The notes below the pieces were generated by a model. It saw only the letters and a list, made by a program, of their open reading frames with translations. It made no database searches and was not told where the DNA came from. Made by a program: the position numbers and the translations under genes. Below, piece after piece: positions 6,736 through 14,430 of a stretch of DNA of 64,000 nucleotides; position 1 is the first letter of the stretch, and the number at the start of each line of letters is the position of its first letter. This DNA comes from Amycolatopsis japonica (lineage in GTDB: Bacteria > Actinomycetota > Actinomycetes > Mycobacteriales > Pseudonocardiaceae): assembly GCF_000732925.1 (NCBI RefSeq), contig NZ_CP008953.1, positions 372,001 to 436,000 on the forward strand, read 5' to 3'.

Positions 6736-7533
6736 ATGGACGCCAGCACGCTGCAGGAGGCCGCGGCCGCGCTGCTCAGCGCGTACGAGACCGGTAAGCC
6801 GATCGCGCCCCTCATCGAGACCTATCCCGCCGCGACGCTGGAGGACGCGTACCGCGTCCAGCAGCGGCTCGTCCGCCATTGGGCCGAGCGCGGCGACGGC
6901 GTGCGCGGGCACAAGGTCGGTCTCGCCTCCGCCGCCATGCAGCGGCAGATGGGCGTCGACCAGCCCGACTACGGCCATCTGACCGCTTCGATGTTCCACC
7001 TCGAACACCAGCCGATCCCGATCGGCGGCTTCCTGCAGCCGAAGATCGAACCGGAGATCGCGTTCGTGCTCGGTTCGCGGCTGCGCGGCCCCGGGGTCAC
7101 GGTGGCGGACGCGCTGCGGGCGGTGGACTTCGTCGTCCCGGCGCTGGAGATCGTCGATTCCCGGATCCGGGACTGGAAGATCAGCATCGTCGACACCATC
7201 GCGGACAACGCGTCTTCCGGCGGTGTCGTCCTCGGCAGCAGGCCGACCGCGATCGGCGACATCGACCTGCGGCTGGTGGGCTGTGTCCTGCACCAGAACG
7301 GCGAGATCGCGGCGACCGGCGCCGGTGGCGCGGTGCTCGGTTCGCCGGTGAACGCGCTGGTGTGGCTCGCGAACACGGTCGGCCCGCTCGGCGTCGCGCT
7401 CGAACCGGGGCACGTCGTGCTGCCGGGTTCGATGACGCGGGCGATCCCGGTGAATCCGGGTGACACCGTCGTCGCGACGATGGCGGGGCTCGGCAGTGTC
7501 ACCGCGAAGTTCTCCGGGGAGGAACGGCCGTGA
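6736..7533 (+). CDS. 2-keto-4-pentenoate hydratase / oxalocrotonate decarboxylase family enzyme
   Basis: A 265-aa enzyme of the MhpD/DmpE/DmpH (HpcG) family, which adds water to 2-oxopent-4-enoate or decarboxylates 2-oxohex-3-enedioate late in meta-cleavage of aromatics. Visible: the metal-site region QPKIEPEIAFVLG (matching xxEPExAFVL), GHKVGLAS, and IADNASSGGVVLG. Start ATG 6736 has GGAAGGAG three bases upstream. Its stop overlaps the GTG of a second family member (GTGA), so the two are co-translated, as expected for a hydratase/decarboxylase pair that form a complex in known pathways. Which paralogue does which reaction cannot be told from motifs alone. No ring-cleavage dioxygenase of the catechol 2,3 type is adjacent. 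Confidence 0.85.
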   Translation: MDASTLQEAAAALLSAYETGKPIAPLIETYPAATLEDAYRVQQRLVRHWAERGDGVRGHKVGLASAAMQRQMGVDQPDYGHLTASMFHLEHQPIPIGGFLQPKIEPEIAFVLGSRLRGPGVTVADALRAVDFVVPALEIVDSRIRDWKISIVDTIADNASSGGVVLGSRPTAIGDIDLRLVGCVLHQNGEIAATGAGGAVLGSPVNALVWLANTVGPLGVALEPGHVVLPGSMTRAIPVNPGDTVVATMAGLGSVTAKFSGEERP

Positions 7534-8291
7534 GCCTTGAAGTGCGGGAGGCGGCGGAAGCGCTGCTGTCCGGGGAAGAACGCGAACCGCTGACCGACGC
7601 GTGGCCGGAGCTGGACGTCGACACCGCGTACGCGATCCAGGACGAGGCGCTCCGGCTCAGGCTGGAGCGTGGCGAGACGCTGATCGGTGTCAAGCTCGGC
7701 CTGACCTCGCGGGCGAAGCAGCAACGCATGGGCATCGACTCGCCGATGCTCGCCTGGCTGACCGACGCGATGGTGCTCCCCGCTGGGGTGCCCGTGCCGT
7801 CGCTGCTCCATCCGCGTGCCGAACCGGAGCTGGTTTTCGTTCTGGGACAACGTCTTTCGGGGCCTGGCGTGACCGCGGCGACCGCGATGGCGGCGGTGGA
7901 CCGGGTCTACGGCGGCGTCGAGGTCATCGACAGCCGCTACCGCGACTATCGCTTCGAACTGCCGGACGTCGTGGCGGACAACGGTTCTTCCGCGTACGTC
8001 ACGCTCGGGCCGGTGGGCGCCCAGCCCGCGTCGCTGGATCTCTCGCTGGAGGCGGCCCTGCTGGAGGTCGACGGCGCGATCGTCGACACCGCCACCGGAG
8101 CGGCGGTGCTGGGGCATCCGGCGGAGGCGCTGGCGCTGGCGGCCAACGCCCTCGGTGCGCGCGGGCGCGCGCTGGAGCCGGGCTGGCTCGTGTTCACCGG
8201 CGGGATGACCGACGCGGTCGACGTGCGCCCGGGTTCACGGGTGGCGGCGCATTTCTCGAATCTGGGCTCGATCACGCTCGCCGGGTCTTGA
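7530..8291 (+). CDS. Second 2-keto-4-pentenoate hydratase / oxalocrotonate decarboxylase family enzyme
   Basis: A 253-aa paralogue of the preceding enzyme. Motifs: GVKLGLTSRAKQQRMGID, HPRAEPELVFVLG (metal-ligand glutamates), VEVIDSRYRDYRF and VADNGSSAYVTLG. The GTG start overlaps the upstream TGA, indicating coupling. In characterised meta pathways (dmpE/dmpH, xylJ/xylI) two such paralogues act successively on the same intermediate, and I infer the same here. The 3' end overlaps the convergent alpha/beta hydrolase gene by 20 bases. Confidence 0.85.
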   Translation: MSLEVREAAEALLSGEEREPLTDAWPELDVDTAYAIQDEALRLRLERGETLIGVKLGLTSRAKQQRMGIDSPMLAWLTDAMVLPAGVPVPSLLHPRAEPELVFVLGQRLSGPGVTAATAMAAVDRVYGGVEVIDSRYRDYRFELPDVVADNGSSAYVTLGPVGAQPASLDLSLEAALLEVDGAIVDTATGAAVLGHPAEALALAANALGARGRALEPGWLVFTGGMTDAVDVRPGSRVAAHFSNLGSITLAGS

Positions 8292-9156
8292 CGTCGGCGC
8301 GGTCGGCCGTCCGGACCAGACCGCGCGTCAGCCGGGGCCAGATCGCGCGCGGCAGGTCGTGCCCCATGCCCGGGACGATGTCCACTTCGGACTCCCGCAG
8401 CGCGCGGGCCGTCGCCCGGCCGCCGGAAACATGCACGAGCGGATCCTTCGAACCGTGCACGACGAGCGCGGGCACGTCGACCTTCCGCAACGCGCGGAAG
8501 CGATCCCGGCTCGAAATGATCGCCGCCAGCTGCCGCGCCGTCCCGCCGGGGTTCACGCCTCGATCGAACGACCGCTCCGCGCGCTCCCGCATCCGGGTCT
8601 CGTCGAAGGGATAACCGGGCGAGCCGATCACGCGGAACGTGCGCACGAGCGAGTCGACGTACTCCTCGCGGCCGCGCGGGGGCGCCGAAAGCAGCATCGC
8701 CATCGCCTTGGCGCTCGGGCGCCCGACGAACCGGTTGCCGGTGGTCGACATGATCGACGTCAGCGACCGCACTCGCGACGGATACTCGATGGCCAGGGTC
8801 TGCGCGACCATCCCGCCCATCGACGCGCCCACGACATGCGCGCTCGCGACACCGAGCTCGGTCAGCAGCCCGGCGGCGTCGCCCGCCATGTCCGCCAAGG
8901 AGTACGGCGCCGTGCGCAGGGCATAGGCGAGCGGCAGGTTCACCCGGCCGGTCATCCGGCTGGACCGGCCGGCGTCCCGGTTGTCGTAGCGGATGACGAA
9001 GAACCCCTCGGCCGCGAGGTTCTCGCAGAGTTCGTCGTCCCACCAGATCATCTGGGAGGCCAGGCCCATGATCATCAGCAGCGGCCTGCCGTCCGGCGAG
9101 CCGAACGTCTCGTGGCACAGCTGGATGCCGTTCACTTCGGCGATCTTCTCCGGCAT
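8272..9156 (-). CDS. Alpha/beta hydrolase
   Basis: A 294-aa serine hydrolase. The nucleophile elbow GASMGG lies in AHVVGASMGGMVAQ, the acid is probably Asp in VVHGSKDPLV, and the histidine is in GMGHDLP. The N-terminal MIMGLASQMIWW corresponds to the oxyanion-hole strand. Closest in pattern to methylesterase/proline-iminopeptidase-like hydrolases; substrate unknown. Start ATG 9156 (GTG 9159 also possible) lies 13 bases after the stop of the ABC transporter gene, so the two are probably one transcript. Confidence 0.8.
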   Translation of the reverse strand: MPEKIAEVNGIQLCHETFGSPDGRPLLMIMGLASQMIWWDDELCENLAAEGFFVIRYDNRDAGRSSRMTGRVNLPLAYALRTAPYSLADMAGDAAGLLTELGVASAHVVGASMGGMVAQTLAIEYPSRVRSLTSIMSTTGNRFVGRPSAKAMAMLLSAPPRGREEYVDSLVRTFRVIGSPGYPFDETRMRERAERSFDRGVNPGGTARQLAAIISSRDRFRALRKVDVPALVVHGSKDPLVHVSGGRATARALRESEVDIVPGMGHDLPRAIWPRLTRGLVRTADRADVKTRRA

Positions 9157-9169
9157 CACGACAGTGTGC

Positions 9170-11101
9170 CTACTCGCCGCGGTACGCGCGAGCCTGGATT
9201 TCGTAAAGTTCGTGGTAGAGCCCTCCTTCCTCGATGAGTTCGGCGTGCGTGCCCTGCTCGATCAGCCGCCCCTTCTCCAGCACGAGGATCCGGTCCGCGG
9301 AGCGGATGTTGGCCAGCCGGTGGGTCACCAGGATGGTCGTGCGCCTGCCCGCCCCCGAAACACTCGCGTGCCGCAGGCCGGCGAAGACCCGGGCCTCGGC
9401 CTTCGCGTCGAGCGCGGCCGTCGGCTCGTCGGCGACCAGGACGGCGGCGTCCCGGTAGATCCCGCGGGCGATGCCCATCCGCTGCCATTGCCCGCCCGAG
9501 AGGTCCTGCCCGTCGTCGAACTTCTTGGACAGCACCGTCTTCTCCTTGGCGGGTAAGGATTCGATCACCTCGTCGGCGCCGGAGGAGGTGATCGCGTCCT
9601 GCCAGGCGACGCGGTCCGGGTCTTCGCGGCCGAGCCTGCCGACGGTGACGTTGTGCTCCGCGGTCATCGGCCATTCGGCGGGATCCTGGGCGATCACCGC
9701 GATGTTCGCGTGGACCGACTCGTGATCGGCGCCCGCGAGATCGACGTCGTCCCAGTACACCTTTCCTTCCGAGGGCGGATAGAGCCCGGTGAGCAGTTTG
9801 CCCAGCGTGGTCTTGCCCGACCCGTTCTCCCCGACGAGGGCGATCACCTCGCCGCGCCGGATGGTCAAGGAAACGTCGCGCAGAGCCGGGGTTTCCTGGC
9901 CGGGATAGGTGAATCCGACGTTCTCGAGCCGGATCTCCGCCGGATCCGGCGGAGCGGCGACCCCGCCCTTCACCGGGCCGCGTTTCGCGGATTCCACGAG
10001 CAGCCGGTGGAAGAACGCGATGTAGAAGGACTCCTCGTACAAGGAGTTCACCGCGTGCATCGTGATGGACAGCGAATTCGACGCCGTCCGCATGGCGAGC
10101 GCGGCCGTCCCGGCGAGGGCGAGCTCCATCTGCCCGCTGTAGAGCAGGAGACCGAGCACCAGATACGCGATCGCGGTGCCCACGCCGGCCGCCGCACGCC
10201 CGGTCAGCCGGACCATGTTGCTGCGGTGCGCGAGCCGGACCTCTTCGCGCATCAGGCTTTCCGTGATCCGCCGGTACTCCTGGAGCAACGGCTCCTGGAG
10301 GGTGAGGGCATGTCGTTCGAGGGCGAACTGGCGCCACGTGGCCACCTCTTCGACGATCCCTTTCCGGATGTTGCGGCCGACGGTGTCGAGATAATGCCGG
10401 TAGTTCAGGCGCGCGACCTTCGCCGCCGCCCAGCCGTCGGCCACCGCGGCGAGCAGCAGCACCGGCGCGAGCCACGGGTTGAGCAGGCCCGCCGCCACCA
10501 GCGCGGCGACCAGCGAGATCAGTGCCGACGTCAGATCCGCGAGCCAGCGCAGGCTCATCTCGATCGACCGGACCCCGTACCGCGCGCCCTGCCTGGCCAG
10601 CTCCCGGAAATCGGCGTCCTCGAAGGCCAGCAGCCGCACCCGGACCATCGCCGCGGTGACCTCGTCGCCCGCCGACGTCACGACCCGCGGCCGGAGCGCG
10701 CCCTCGACCGCGGCCACCGCCGTGTCGAGCAACGCGCGCAAGGCATACGTGCCGACGACGACCACCAGCGCGGGCAGCGATTGCAGCACGCGTTCCGGCG
10801 TCGGCCCGCTCTCCAGCAGCGCGATGAACACGTTCGCCGTCGCCAGCAGGCCGAACGCCGTGACACAACCGGAAAGCAGATGGACGACGCCGGCGAGCAG
10901 GGTCAGCCGCGGCGACGTCCGCCAGGCCAGCCGCAGCACGATGGCCACGGCGGACGGGAGCGTGCGGATGGCCTTGACCATCCCCGCTTCGGCCACGGTC
11001 TCGTCGACCGCGGCCCATTCGGGCATCTTGAGGTTCTCGACCCCGATCAGGGGCACGGTCGTTTCGGGCACTCCTCCTTCTCTACGCGCACCCACCGACA
11101 T
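9170..11101 (-). CDS. ABC exporter, fused membrane and ATPase domains
   Basis: A half-transporter of about 643 aa. The N-terminal part has five to six membrane helices (LTLLAGVVHLLSG, ALVVVVGTYALRALL, LISLVAALVAAGLL and others). The C-terminal nucleotide-binding domain shows Walker A GENGSGKTT, Q-loop VIAQDP, signature LSGGQWQRMGIARG, Walker B VLVADEPTAALD and H-loop VTHRLA. It probably works as a homodimer exporting a hydrophobic compound. The start is uncertain: ATG 11101 lacks an obvious Shine-Dalgarno; GTG 11071 has AGGAGG almost touching it; ATG 11029 is also in frame. Followed closely by the alpha/beta hydrolase. Confidence 0.85.
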   Translation of the reverse strand: MSVGARREGGVPETTVPLIGVENLKMPEWAAVDETVAEAGMVKAIRTLPSAVAIVLRLAWRTSPRLTLLAGVVHLLSGCVTAFGLLATANVFIALLESGPTPERVLQSLPALVVVVGTYALRALLDTAVAAVEGALRPRVVTSAGDEVTAAMVRVRLLAFEDADFRELARQGARYGVRSIEMSLRWLADLTSALISLVAALVAAGLLNPWLAPVLLLAAVADGWAAAKVARLNYRHYLDTVGRNIRKGIVEEVATWRQFALERHALTLQEPLLQEYRRITESLMREEVRLAHRSNMVRLTGRAAAGVGTAIAYLVLGLLLYSGQMELALAGTAALAMRTASNSLSITMHAVNSLYEESFYIAFFHRLLVESAKRGPVKGGVAAPPDPAEIRLENVGFTYPGQETPALRDVSLTIRRGEVIALVGENGSGKTTLGKLLTGLYPPSEGKVYWDDVDLAGADHESVHANIAVIAQDPAEWPMTAEHNVTVGRLGREDPDRVAWQDAITSSGADEVIESLPAKEKTVLSKKFDDGQDLSGGQWQRMGIARGIYRDAAVLVADEPTAALDAKAEARVFAGLRHASVSGAGRRTTILVTHRLANIRSADRILVLEKGRLIEQGTHAELIEEGGLYHELYEIQARAYRGE

Positions 11102-11147
11102 TTCCGAGAGCCGAAGAGGTGCTCGGCGTCGGTACCTTGCTCGCTTG

Positions 11148-11176
11148 AAGTACATGAAGGGGGCCTTCATGTACTT
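11148..11176. repeat. Family A hairpin (AAGTACATGAAGG)
   Basis: Perfect 13-bp inverted repeat AAGTACATGAAGG / CCTTCATGTACTT with a GGG loop, in the divergent gap between the ABC exporter and a membrane-protein gene. Because it lies between divergent starts it is not a terminator in the usual position. The same arm recurs at 32471 and, as a single arm, at 63645. Confidence 0.85.
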
Positions 11177-11196
11177 GCGAATGTGGCGATCGCTCG

Positions 11197-11251
11197 GTCC
11201 GTGAAGGCCTCCTTGAGGGACTCTGGGTCCCTCAAGGAGGCCTTCACGGAC
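11197..11251. repeat. Family A hairpin (GTGAAGGCCTCCTT type)
   Basis: Perfect 24-bp arms (11197-11220 and 11228-11251) around a 7-base loop. The core GTGAAGGCCTCCTT recurs at 32608. It lies upstream of both flanking genes and directly follows the first hairpin. Confidence 0.85.
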
Positions 11252-11318
11252 TTCCACACACCCTCGCCTTGGGCTACTCTCTCGCTAGAGCGATCTATCA
11301 AATCGCAAGGGGGCGAAC

Positions 11319-11750
11319 ATGGAAGCTCTTCGAACCAGCGGACTCACCGCGCTACGCCTGATCCTGGCCTTCACCCTGCTGACCACCACGTTGCACTACG
11401 CGCACAACGTGATCAGGGCGGCCGACTATCCGCAGATCGACGGGATCCCGGTGGCGGTCGCCGCCACCTTGGTCGCCGTCGCGTACGTCGTCTTCACCGC
11501 GTTCGGTCTCGCCGGCTACCGCGATTACCTGCGCGGACGCTACTGGCGGGCGCTCGCGTTCCTGATGGTCTTCTCGCTGTCGGGTCTGGCGAGCCTCGGA
11601 CACTTCCTGGTCGGTGTCCCGCAGATCCCGGCCTTCTGGTTCGCCACGATCTACACCGACACCGCTTCGGCGCTCGTGTTGTGGGTCTTCGTGACCTGGG
11701 CGGCGACGAAGCTCAACCGTGTTCCCGCGGCGGTCGGCTCCCATACGTGA
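11319..11750 (+). CDS. Four-helix membrane protein
   Basis: A 143-aa protein with four predicted membrane helices: LRLILAFTLLTTTLHY, VAVAATLVAVAYVVFTAFGLAG, YWRALAFLMVFSLSGLASL and WFATIYTDTASALVLWVFVTW. No family recognised. Histidines near helix ends (LHYAHN, LGHFLVG) are noticeable but not diagnostic. An AAGGGGG site lies just before the ATG. The 3' end overlaps the convergent cupin gene by 38 bases. Confidence 0.75.
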   Translation: MEALRTSGLTALRLILAFTLLTTTLHYAHNVIRAADYPQIDGIPVAVAATLVAVAYVVFTAFGLAGYRDYLRGRYWRALAFLMVFSLSGLASLGHFLVGVPQIPAFWFATIYTDTASALVLWVFVTWAATKLNRVPAAVGSHT

Positions 11751-12189
11751 TGCGGTGGGGTGCGGCGATCCGGTTGATCTTCGCCGGGTCGATCGCGCCT
11801 TGGGTGAAGACCGCCGGTCCCGCCTCGAACAGGTCTTCCAGGTAGTGCTCCCAGCCGCCGGGGGACGAGATCTGCAGAACCCGCGGCGGCTCGGAGACGC
11901 GGCGCAAGGCATGCGGGACGCCGCGCGGTAGCAGCACAAAAGTGCCCTTCGTCGCGATGTGGGTCTCGTCGTCGAAATCGATCCCGAGCTCGCCTTCGAG
12001 GACGTAGATGCACTCGTCGGCTTCGTGGTGCACGTGCCGCGGGATGTCCATGGCGAGGGTGACCTCGAGCAGCGAGAACCTCGTCTCGGTGTCTTCGGTC
12101 ATCGCCTTGACGCTGAACGAGGGTGGCAGCGGTACGCGGCCGGGGCGGGCTTCACCGGGTTTGAGCAGGAGAAAACGGTCCTTCGGCAT
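11713..12189 (-). CDS. Cupin-domain protein
   Basis: A 158-aa single cupin. The metal-binding motif is visible as PRHVHHEADECIYVLEGELGI (HxHH, then E) and the second motif as PRGVPHALRRV. Such proteins include quercetin dioxygenase-like enzymes and small ligand binders. It is transcribed away from the TetR gene across a gap holding a perfect palindrome, so it is probably under TetR control. Substrate unknown. Confidence 0.75.
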   Translation of the reverse strand: MPKDRFLLLKPGEARPGRVPLPPSFSVKAMTEDTETRFSLLEVTLAMDIPRHVHHEADECIYVLEGELGIDFDDETHIATKGTFVLLPRGVPHALRRVSEPPRVLQISSPGGWEHYLEDLFEAGPAVFTQGAIDPAKINRIAAPHRITYGSRPPREHG

Positions 12190-12208
12190 GCTATGCTGCC
12201 CTTCAATC

Positions 12209-12227
12209 GGAAACGGACTCCGTTTCC
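12209..12227. promoter_or_regulatory. Perfect 19-bp palindrome, probable TetR operator
   Basis: GGAAACGGA-C-TCCGTTTCC, nine-base arms with a one-base centre, in the divergent gap between the cupin and TetR genes. Size, symmetry and place fit autoregulation by the TetR protein and control of the cupin gene. Confidence 0.75.
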
Positions 12228-12249
12228 ACTTAAACGCTAGGGAGGCGGG

Positions 12250-12792
12250 TTGTCAACCAAGCCGCGAGCGGACGCGGAACGCAACCGGGCGAAGGTGGTC
12301 GACGCCGCGCGCGCGTTGTTCGCCGAACGCGGGGACGACGTGCAGATGCCGGAGATCGCCCGCGCGGCCGGGGTCGGCGTGGGGACCGTGTACCGGCATT
12401 TCCCGGATCGCCAGGCGCTGGTCGAGGCGGCGGCGGAGCATCGGTTCGCGGAGATCGAGCAGTACGCCAGGGCGCACTGTTTCCGTGAGGATTCCGGTCT
12501 GGAGCGCTATTTCCGGCACGTCGGCGAGGTGCTGGCGGGCGATCGCGGCCTCACCGCCGCCATCGATTCGGCCCGCGGGCGGCCCGGGAGCGAGCCGCGT
12601 GGCTCCGCTCGCGAGCGCCTCGAAACGGTGGTCGCCGAGATCATCGCTCACGATCAGGCGGCCGGCCGTCTTCGGTCGGACTGCACGGTCGCCGACGTGT
12701 ATCTCCTGGTCGGCGCGCTTTCCTCGGTCATCCGCAAGGGTGCCGACTGGGTTCGTTTCCTCGACCTGCTCCGTGACCAACTTTCTACATAA
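12250..12792 (+). CDS. TetR-family repressor
   Basis: A 180-aa regulator with an N-terminal TetR helix-turn-helix (ALFAERGDDVQMPEIARAAGVGVGTVYRHFPDRQALV) and a variable ligand-binding C-terminal part. The TTG at 12250 is preceded by GGAGG and gives the normal N terminus. It lies 38 bases upstream of boxC in the same direction, so it probably heads or controls the benzoate operon; the ligand could be benzoate or benzoyl-CoA (inference). A palindrome sits upstream, and a weaker inverted repeat (ACATTG/CAATGT) overlaps its end just before boxC. Confidence 0.85.
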   Translation: MSTKPRADAERNRAKVVDAARALFAERGDDVQMPEIARAAGVGVGTVYRHFPDRQALVEAAAEHRFAEIEQYARAHCFREDSGLERYFRHVGEVLAGDRGLTAAIDSARGRPGSEPRGSARERLETVVAEIIAHDQAAGRLRSDCTVADVYLLVGALSSVIRKGADWVRFLDLLRDQLST

Positions 12793-12830
12793 CATTGACG
12801 CTGATCAGTGCAATGTAGACAATCGGAGGG

Positions 12831-14423
12831 GTGACGCGGACCACATCGGTGACGTTCGAACGTCATCCCAGCGGCTACCGGCACTGGAAACTGACCACCG
12901 ACGGCGACGTCGCGTGGCTCGAACTCGACGTCGACCCCGACGGCGGCCTCGTGCCGGGTTACGAGCTCAAGCTCAACTCGTACGACCTCGGCGTGGACAT
13001 CGAGTTGTACGACGCCACGCAGCGGCTGCGGTTCGAACATCCTGAAGTCCGCGTGGTCATCGTGACCAGCGCGAAGGACAACGTCTTCTGCGCCGGCGCG
13101 AACATCCGCATGCTGGCGTCGTCGTCGCACGAGTGGAAGGTGAACTTCTGCAAATTCACCAATGAGACCCGCAACGCGATGGAGGACGCCGCCGCGCATT
13201 CGGGCCAGGTCTATGTCGCGGCGGTCAACGGCACCTGTGCCGGCGGCGGCTACGAGATCGCGCTCGCCTGCGAAAAGATCCTGCTGGTCGACGACAACTC
13301 CTCGACCGTCGCGCTGCCGGAGGTGCCGCTTCTCGGCGTCCTGCCCGGCACCGGCGGGCTCACCCGGGTGGTCGACAAACGCGGCGTACGGCGGGACCTC
13401 GCCGACGTCTTCGCCACGCGCCCCGACGGAGTGAAAGGGCGGACCGCCGTCGACTGGCGGCTCGTCGACGAACTCGTGCCGCGGCAGGGGTTCCGCGAAG
13501 CCGTGCTGGCCAGGGCGAAGGAGTTCGCGCGGACGAGCGAGCGGCTCGACGGCGAAGGTGTCGAGCTGAAGCCGCTCAAGCATCGTTATGTCGACATCGC
13601 CCGCACCGCGACCGAGGCGACGATCACCGTCAAAGGTCCGGAGGACGACGACGGCTGGCTGCTGGACGTCACGCGCGAGCTGGACGACGCGATCCTCCGG
13701 CTGCGCACCAACGAACCCGAACTCGGCACGTGGGTGCTCCGCACGGAAGGCGATCCGGCGAAGGTCCTCGACCACGAACGCGCCGTGTTCGACGCGAAAG
13801 ACTGTCTGAGCAACGAAATCGTCCACTACTTCAAGCGGACGCTGAAGCGGCTGGACGTCACCAGCCGTAGCCTGATCGCCCTCGTCGAGCCGGGTAGTTG
13901 CTACGCCGGGCTCCTGCTGGAACTCGCGCTCGCCGCCGACCGGCAGTACATCTTGGACGGTCCGCCGATCGACGACGAAGACAGTGAAGAACGAGCGGCG
14001 ATCACGTTGTCCGAGGCCAACTTCGGCCGCTTCCCGATGGGCAACGGCTTGACTCGCCTCGAATCCCGCTTCTTCGGGGACCCGGACCACGTCACCAGGC
14101 TCGCGGAGGTGCGCGGCAAGGCGCTGAGCCCGGCGGAAGTGAACGAACTCGGCCTGGTCACCGACGCCCCGGACGACCTCGACTGGGAGGACGAGATCCG
14201 GATCGCGCTGGAAGGGCGGGCTTCGCTCAGCCCCGACGCGTTGACCGGGATGGAGGCCAATCACCGGTTCGTGGGTCCCGAAACCCTGGAAAGCAAGATC
14301 TTCGGCAGGCTCGCCGCCTGGCAGAACTGGATCTTCACTCGTCCGAACGCATCCGGTCCCGAGGGTGCGTTGCGTCGCTACGGTACTGGTCAGAAGGCCG
14401 TCTTCGACAGGAAGCGGGTTTGA
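12831..14423 (+). CDS. boxC: Benzoyl-CoA-dihydrodiol lyase (2,3-epoxybenzoyl-CoA hydrolase), BoxC
   Basis: A 530-aa crotonase-superfamily enzyme that opens 2,3-epoxybenzoyl-CoA by hydrolysis to 3,4-dehydroadipyl-CoA semialdehyde and formate in the aerobic hybrid pathway. The crotonase pieces VIVTSAKDNVFCAGANIRML and YVAAVNGTCAGGGYEIALACEKI are followed by LLGVLPGTGGLTRVV, and the double-length architecture is the BoxC hallmark. The GTG at 12831 follows GGAGGG very closely; a start a few codons later is possible. The gene is followed 7 bases on by boxB. Confidence 0.9.
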   Translation: MTRTTSVTFERHPSGYRHWKLTTDGDVAWLELDVDPDGGLVPGYELKLNSYDLGVDIELYDATQRLRFEHPEVRVVIVTSAKDNVFCAGANIRMLASSSHEWKVNFCKFTNETRNAMEDAAAHSGQVYVAAVNGTCAGGGYEIALACEKILLVDDNSSTVALPEVPLLGVLPGTGGLTRVVDKRGVRRDLADVFATRPDGVKGRTAVDWRLVDELVPRQGFREAVLARAKEFARTSERLDGEGVELKPLKHRYVDIARTATEATITVKGPEDDDGWLLDVTRELDDAILRLRTNEPELGTWVLRTEGDPAKVLDHERAVFDAKDCLSNEIVHYFKRTLKRLDVTSRSLIALVEPGSCYAGLLLELALAADRQYILDGPPIDDEDSEERAAITLSEANFGRFPMGNGLTRLESRFFGDPDHVTRLAEVRGKALSPAEVNELGLVTDAPDDLDWEDEIRIALEGRASLSPDALTGMEANHRFVGPETLESKIFGRLAAWQNWIFTRPNASGPEGALRRYGTGQKAVFDRKRV

Positions 14424-14430
14424 ACAGCGC

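Noticed and set aside
6388..7533. Genuine XRE-hydratase fusion enzyme
   Set aside because: The hydratase has its own GGAAGGAG and ATG at 6736 with a normal N terminus, and the joining segment has no recognisable sequence. Truncation of the regulator is simpler, though the fusion cannot be excluded.
9653..11845. 730-codon plus-strand open frame opposite the ABC exporter
   Set aside because: Antisense to clear Walker and signature motifs, composed mostly of Arg/His/Gln/Gly, and crossing intergenic hairpins. A shadow.
12785..12820. Operator for boxC made of ACATTG/CAATGT arms
   Set aside because: The arms are only six bases and the inner sequence is not symmetric. Mentioned under the TetR gene but not listed as a site.
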